A stretch of 14,950 nucleotides of DNA from Planctomycetota bacterium. Lineage in GTDB: Bacteria > Planctomycetota > UBA1135. The notes under the pieces were generated by a model. The model saw only the letters and a list, made by a program, of their open reading frames with translations. It ran no database searches and was not told the DNA's origin. Made by a program: the position numbers and the translations under genes. Position 1 is the stretch's first letter. Each line of letters starts with the position of its first letter. Below, piece after piece: positions 11,642 through 14,950 of this stretch. The DNA lies in assembly GCA_027021325.1 (NCBI GenBank), contig JALUUN010000143.1, positions 1-14,950 on the forward strand. The letters run 5' to 3'.

Positions 11642-11736
11642 CCATCGTCCGCGCCGTGGCGCGCCAGGCCTTGCCACCTTGGTCTTCCCAGGTTGGCCGG
11701 GCTTCGCAGGGCCTGTCCCTCCGCCCGTCTCGATGG
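11642..11736 (-). ncRNA. SAM-I (S-box) riboswitch aptamer
   Basis: The reverse strand shows the S-box core in order. The P1 5' strand CCATCG (11736-11731) is followed by GAGACGGGCGGAGGGACAGG and CCCTGCGAAGCCCGG, matching the consensus GGAGGGACuGGCCCgauGAAgCCCgG. Next come CCAACC, P3 ACCTGG/CCAAGGT, the conserved AAGGTGGCAA, a P4 stem (GCGC/GCGC), then GGAC and the P1 3' strand CGATGG (11647-11642), which pairs perfectly with the 5' strand. A P2-loop/J3-4 pseudoknot CCU:AGG can be drawn. Deviations are an extra C before AACC and G for C in GGTGC. It binds S-adenosylmethionine in known examples and represses methionine genes. Here it leads the YitJ-type/metH operon, which fits. The predicted transcript start is within a few bases of P1. 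Confidence 0.88.
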
Positions 11737-11743
11737 CTCCTGC

Positions 11744-11773
11744 ATTCTAGGCCCGGATGGCGGCTTCCTTCAA
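11744..11773 (-). promoter_or_regulatory. Putative sigma-70-type promoter of the methionine operon
   Basis: Reverse strand: -35 TTGAAG (11773-11768), 18-bp spacer, -10 TAGAAT (11749-11744). The -10 matches five of six consensus bases and the -35 four. Transcription would start near 11737, exactly at the 5' side of the riboswitch P1 stem, which supports the call independently. Confidence 0.6.
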
Positions 11774-11778
11774 GGAAG
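11764..11778. repeat. Perfect palindrome CTTCCTT-C-AAGGAAG over the -35 box
   Basis: Two seven-base arms flank a single central base at 11771. It overlaps the predicted -35 hexamer of the methionine promoter and lies between the divergent genes, so it is placed as an operator would be. A second, shorter inverted repeat (GATCC-GCT-GGATC, 11786-11798) lies beside it. No regulator can be named. Confidence 0.45.
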
Positions 11779-11819
11779 GAGAAGGGATCCGCTGGATCGG
11801 GAAGGAGGGAGGTTTCTCC

Positions 11820-11825
11820 TAGAAT
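11820..11825 (+). promoter_or_regulatory. TAGAAT -10 box placed for a leaderless HAD transcript
   Basis: TAGAAT ends six bases before the GTG at 11832, so transcription should begin at or next to the start codon. No -35 hexamer is evident at 17 bp (tcggga), and no Shine-Dalgarno is correctly spaced; the nearest GGAGG lies about 20 bases upstream. This is the TANNNT arrangement typical of leaderless genes. Confidence 0.45.
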
Positions 11826-11831
11826 CCGGCC

Positions 11832-12743
11832 GTGCGCGGCCTGCACGTGCTCAGCGATTTCGACGGCGTCTGGACCGACCCCGAGCGGGAGCTGGACGCG
11901 GTCCGGGCCGAGGTCCTGCGCCGGCTGGCGAAGCTCTCCGCCTGGCCCGTGGAACGCGTCGGCCGTCTCTACGACCGCCTCGCCGGCCGGGCGCGTTCCG
12001 AACCCGAGGTCCATGGCTGGAGGATCGGCGGTGAACTCACCTCCTATCTGGACGAGGACTTCTTCGGGCTGCCGGCGGCGGTGGGAGAGATCCTCGCCCG
12101 CGGCGAGGACGAGGAGACGGCCGAGCTCCGGGATGCGGTCCTCGCTGCCTGGCCCGCCGTCAGTGCCTTCTTCGACGCCTGCTACCACGAGACCTGCGCC
12201 TGGTTCCGGCGCCGGTATCCCCACGACCTGACCCGGGGCGCCGGGCGTCTCCTGGACTGGCTGGCCCGGGAGGGGGTGCGTGTGACCTTCGCCACGAACG
12301 CGCCCGCCGAGAAGGTGCAGGCCTGGTTCGCCGAGCACGGCCTCCGCGTCGACGACGCCCGCGAGACCGAAGCCGGCTCCCGGCCCCTGCGGGTCTATGG
12401 GCGGGCCGGCAAGCAGTGGCTGGGCGAGGAGCCCTGCCGGCGCCGCTTCGGCGGCCGGCCGGTGCGAGTGGACCGGCCCCGCTATCGGGCGATCCTGGAG
12501 CGGGAGCAGCCGGATCTGGTGCTCGGGGACGTCCTGAGCCTGGACCTGGCGCTTCCTCTGCACCTGCGCGCCGAGGGCCGGGAGGAAGCGCCCCGGCGGG
12601 CGGTCCTCGTCGAGCGGCCGGAGACTCCGGACTGGGTGCGCGCCGCCGCCGGCCCGGGCCTGGACCGCCTGGACGCCCTCGTGCCCCACGTCACCTCCCT
12701 GCCGCGGATGCTCCAGGGGCTGCGCCCGCGCGCCCCCGCTTGA
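11832..12743 (+). CDS. HAD-superfamily hydrolase-like protein
   Basis: A 303-residue cytoplasmic protein. Motif I is V-L-S-D9-F-D11-G-V-W-T-D, with the nucleophile and acid/base aspartates of HAD enzymes. Residues about 20-135 would be a helical cap. Motif II is probably VTFATN (151-156). A motif III lysine could be K161 or K194. LVLGD233VLSLD238 fits motif IV acidic residues. The fold assignment is sound but the substrate is unknown; phosphatase or related activity is only a family-level inference. The GTG start directly follows a TAGAAT box, suggesting leaderless translation, and no start further upstream is plausible. It heads a plus-strand group with a small membrane protein 22 bp downstream and a symporter, so it may act on something linked to the transported solute. 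It is divergent from the methionine operon. Confidence 0.8.
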   Translation: MRGLHVLSDFDGVWTDPERELDAVRAEVLRRLAKLSAWPVERVGRLYDRLAGRARSEPEVHGWRIGGELTSYLDEDFFGLPAAVGEILARGEDEETAELRDAVLAAWPAVSAFFDACYHETCAWFRRRYPHDLTRGAGRLLDWLAREGVRVTFATNAPAEKVQAWFAEHGLRVDDARETEAGSRPLRVYGRAGKQWLGEEPCRRRFGGRPVRVDRPRYRAILEREQPDLVLGDVLSLDLALPLHLRAEGREEAPRRAVLVERPETPDWVRAAAGPGLDRLDALVPHVTSLPRMLQGLRPRAPA

Positions 12744-12765
12744 GGCTCCGCCCGCCGGCTTGGCC

Positions 12766-12996
12766 ATGGACTTCGAGCGCGTCTGGCTCCCCTGGATCTA
12801 CCTCTACGGCGCGGGCGGGGTCCTGTTTGCCGCCGGCCTGGTCCTGGTCCTGCGCACCGGGGCCTGCGACCCGCGCCGCCCCCGGGACCGCCGTTGGATC
12901 CGGATCCTGGTCGGAGGCTACCTCGGCTACGCCCTGCTGCATCTGGCCCTGATCCTGGCGGCCCTGGCTTCGGCGGCGGGGGAGGCAGGGCCGTGA
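12766..12996 (+). CDS. Small two-helix membrane protein, possible symporter accessory subunit
   Basis: A 76-residue protein starting at ATG 12766 (a TTG two codons upstream is possible). Two hydrophobic segments, about 8-29 and 45-68, flank a basic loop (DPRRPRDRRW), predicting a hairpin in the inner membrane. It overlaps the symporter gene by four bases (GTGA), and that gene's Shine-Dalgarno lies within its last codons, so translation of the two is coupled. Small membrane proteins encoded directly before SSS symporters are known as accessory subunits in other bacteria and archaea; this one shows no motif that proves membership. There is no strong Shine-Dalgarno of its own. It is too short for homology by eye, but the coupling and the clear helices make it a real gene. 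Confidence 0.75.
   Translation: MDFERVWLPWIYLYGAGGVLFAAGLVLVLRTGACDPRRPRDRRWIRILVGGYLGYALLHLALILAALASAAGEAGP
12981..12985 (+). promoter_or_regulatory. Shine-Dalgarno deciding the symporter GTG start
   Basis: GGAGG with a seven-base spacer to the GTG at 12993. It lies inside the small membrane-protein gene and favours this start over an upstream start at 12894, whose extra residues are GC-rich out-of-frame sequence. Confidence 0.7.
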
Positions 12997-14915
12997 GGCC
13001 GTTCCTTCTCCTCCAGCACGGCCCCCCGGTCCCGGCGGGCGACGCCGCCGGCGCGGCGGCCTCGAATCCGGTCTTCTGGGCCATCCTGCTCGGCTACTTC
13101 GGGATGGTCCTGGCCTTCGGCGCCTGGTTCGCGCGCTTCAACCGCACGACCCAGGACTTCTTCTTCGGCGGACGGCGTTTCTCCTGGTGGCTGATCACGA
13201 TCTCCATCGTTGCTACCGGCGTCGGCAGCCATTCCTTCAACAAGTACAGCGGCATGGGCTTCCGCCATGGCTTCAGCTCGACCATGGCGTACATGAACGA
13301 TTGGTTCTTCATGCCGCTGTTCCTCTTCGGCTGGCTGCCCATCGTCTACTTCATGGGCATCCAGTCCATCCCGGAATACTTCGAGCGCCGCTTCAACCGC
13401 CTCACCCGGATTCTCGCCACCCTCTCGATCCTGGTCTACATGCTCGGCTACATCGGGATCGGCTTCCTGACCATGGCGCGCACCCTGGCGCCGGTTCTCG
13501 CGCCCCATGGCTGGTCCCAGGCCGGCCTGATCTGGCTGCTGGCCGGGGTCGCCGGAGTCTACATCACCTTCGGCGGCCAGACGGCGGTGATCTTCACCGA
13601 CCTCCTGCAGGGCCTGCTCCTGCTCTTCGCCGGCCTTCTCCTGGTGGTCCTGGGACTCGACTGGCTGGGCGGTCTGGACGTCTTCTGGAACGCCCTGCCG
13701 GCGGAGTTCAAACTGCCCCTCGCCGATTTCCGTGAGCCTTCGGAGTTCAACTTCGTCGGCATCTTCTGGCAGGACGCCATCGCCGGCTCCATCGGCTTCC
13801 TGTTCCTCAACCAGGGCCTGATCATGCGCTTCCTGGCCTGCCGCTCGGTGCAGGAGGGGCGCAAGGCGGCGGCCTTCAACGTCCTGGTCGCCCTGCCGCT
13901 CGCGGCGGTGGCGGTCTCCGGGGCGGGCTGGATCGGCCGCGCCATCAGCGTGACCCGTCCCGACCTCCTGCCGCCGGACACGCCGGCGGACGACGTCTTT
14001 ACCCGCGTCGCCAGCATCGTCAGCAGTCCGGCGGGCTTCGGCTTCTTCGTGGCGGCGGTGACGGCCGCCCTGATGAGCACCGTGGACACCCTGGTCAACG
14101 CCGTGGCGGCGGTCGCCATCAACGACGTGTACCGGCCGATCCTGCGCGGCCGGACGGACCGGCACTACCTGCGTGCAGCCATGCTGCTCTCCGCCCTGGC
14201 GACCCTGACCGGTGTGGCCGCGGCCTTCTTCTTCGCCCGTTTCGAGAATCTCTATGTGGCTCACGGCGTGTTCCACGCCACGGCCACACCGCCCCTGGTG
14301 ACCGTCGTCTTCCTGGGCATCTTCTGGCGCCGCTTCACGACGCCGGCGGCGGTGGCGGTGTTCCTGGCCGGGCCCTTCCTCATGCTCCTGGGCAATGCCT
14401 TCCCCGAGACCCTGATCGGCCCTCTGAGCCACGGCATCGCCCTTCCCGAGGATCCCGAAGGGACGCCCTACAAGTACATTCGCGCCCTCTACAACCTCCT
14501 GGCCTGCTTCGGCGTCGGCATCGGCCTGAGCCTGGTGACGCGCCCGCGCCCCGAGACCGAGGTCCAGGGCCTGACCCTGCGCACCCTGGAGGCGGCACGG
14601 CGGCTGTTCAAGGGCGGGGAGCCCAACGACGCCGCGGGCGAGCGCCTGCGCCGACGCTTTGCCGTGGATCCCGCCCTGCCGCCGTCTTCGGTGCGGGCCG
14701 CTGCCGCCGACCAGGAGCGTCTCGCTGCCCGGCCCGGCGATCTGGTCTATGTCTGCGACGCACGCTGGTGGCTCGGCGGCCTGCGCTCGACCCACGCCTG
14801 GCTGCGCGACCAGGGCGAGGAGCCGCCGGCGGGGGTGCTGCACCTGAGCCCCGATCTCCTGCAGAGCGGGCGTTTCCTGCCGGAGCGGGAGCTGACCGTC
14901 GAGAAGGAACTCTAG
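12993..14915 (+). CDS. Sodium:solute symporter (SSS family) with C-terminal cytoplasmic tail
   Basis: A 640-residue inner-membrane transporter expected to couple solute uptake to a sodium gradient. About thirteen hydrophobic segments run from about 27 to 515. Family signs are TTQDFFFGGRRFSWW after helix 1, VYITFGGQTAVIFTDLLQG in the middle, and AALMSTVDTLVNAVAAVAINDVYRP (about 358-381), which matches the SSS helix lining the sodium site with its Ser-Thr pair. Residues about 520-640 form a hydrophilic tail with KGGEPNDAAG and a compact DLVYVCDARWWLGG segment, so the protein is longer than minimal SSS members. The GTG start is fixed by GGAGG at 12981-12985 and the GTGA overlap with the small membrane-protein gene. 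The substrate cannot be read from sequence. The stop (TAG, 14913-14915) is intact. Confidence 0.92.
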   Translation: MRPFLLLQHGPPVPAGDAAGAAASNPVFWAILLGYFGMVLAFGAWFARFNRTTQDFFFGGRRFSWWLITISIVATGVGSHSFNKYSGMGFRHGFSSTMAYMNDWFFMPLFLFGWLPIVYFMGIQSIPEYFERRFNRLTRILATLSILVYMLGYIGIGFLTMARTLAPVLAPHGWSQAGLIWLLAGVAGVYITFGGQTAVIFTDLLQGLLLLFAGLLLVVLGLDWLGGLDVFWNALPAEFKLPLADFREPSEFNFVGIFWQDAIAGSIGFLFLNQGLIMRFLACRSVQEGRKAAAFNVLVALPLAAVAVSGAGWIGRAISVTRPDLLPPDTPADDVFTRVASIVSSPAGFGFFVAAVTAALMSTVDTLVNAVAAVAINDVYRPILRGRTDRHYLRAAMLLSALATLTGVAAAFFFARFENLYVAHGVFHATATPPLVTVVFLGIFWRRFTTPAAVAVFLAGPFLMLLGNAFPETLIGPLSHGIALPEDPEGTPYKYIRALYNLLACFGVGIGLSLVTRPRPETEVQGLTLRTLEAARRLFKGGEPNDAAGERLRRRFAVDPALPPSSVRAAAADQERLAARPGDLVYVCDARWWLGGLRSTHAWLRDQGEEPPAGVLHLSPDLLQSGRFLPERELTVEKEL

Positions 14916-14950
14916 CAGGCCGCTGAAAAACACCGCCCGGGGGCTGACTC
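14916..14950. other. Short motif after the symporter stop, possible repeat or element end
   Basis: GCAGGCCGCTGAAAAACACC begins directly after the TA of the stop codon. Similar AGCAGGC(C/T)GCTGAAAAA strings often recur at transposon ends or in dispersed repeats of environmental genomes; that is from memory and untested. The window ends 35 bases after the stop, so no partner can be seen. Confidence 0.25.

Noticed and set aside
9689..11677. The upstream extension of the metH frame
   Set aside because: The extension is Arg/Pro/Gly-rich out-of-frame sequence over the reductase gene; metH starts at GTG 9688 with a strong Shine-Dalgarno and family-typical length.
12894..12992. A longer symporter start at 12894
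   Set aside because: The extra residues are out-of-frame sequence of the small membrane protein; GTG 12993 has GGAGG at seven bases.

Overview
This is a GC-rich bacterial window with seven complete genes and one gene cut by the left edge. Three genes encode secreted proteins with Sec-type signal peptides, and one encodes a probable lipoprotein. The mix of LVIVD-repeat 'choice-of-anchor B' proteins, a shared C-terminal beta-rich module on unrelated exoproteins, and a full four-module cobalamin-dependent MetH suggests a Gram-negative environmental lineage such as Planctomycetota or a neighbouring FCB/PVC-type phylum. That placement is an inference from gene style; no rRNA or phylogenetic marker is present.

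Left third (1-4778, minus strand): a secreted metallopeptidase (4778 to 2685) is followed by two closely similar LVIVD beta-propeller proteins (2505 to 1153, and 1035 running off the left edge). The peptidase and the complete LVIVD protein end in the same module of about 108 residues, which suggests a common export or surface-display fate. GC-rich hairpins lie in both gaps between these genes.

Middle (4779-6025): a 387-bp divergent intergenic region leads into a lipoprotein with two similar lipocalin-like modules (5166-5996, plus). It converges on metH.

Methionine block (6026-11773, minus): a promoter, a SAM-I (S-box) riboswitch and a GC-rich expression platform precede a two-gene operon. 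The first gene is a bifunctional homocysteine S-methyltransferase/methylenetetrahydrofolate reductase (YitJ type). The second is full-length metH, joined by a 4-bp GTGA overlap with a strong internal Shine-Dalgarno. MTHFR makes 5-methyl-THF, MetH transfers its methyl group to homocysteine through cobalamin, and the product methionine becomes the SAM sensed by the leader. The riboswitch is the most informative regulatory element in the window. It also corrects the start of the first gene, because an in-frame upstream ATG lies 5' of the aptamer.

Right end (11820-14950, plus): a divergent operon starts with a HAD-like hydrolase whose GTG sits six bases after a TAGAAT box, so it may be leaderless. 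It continues with a 76-residue two-helix membrane protein and a sodium:solute symporter, which overlap by another GTGA. A short AT-containing motif after the symporter stop resembles sequences found repeated at element ends.
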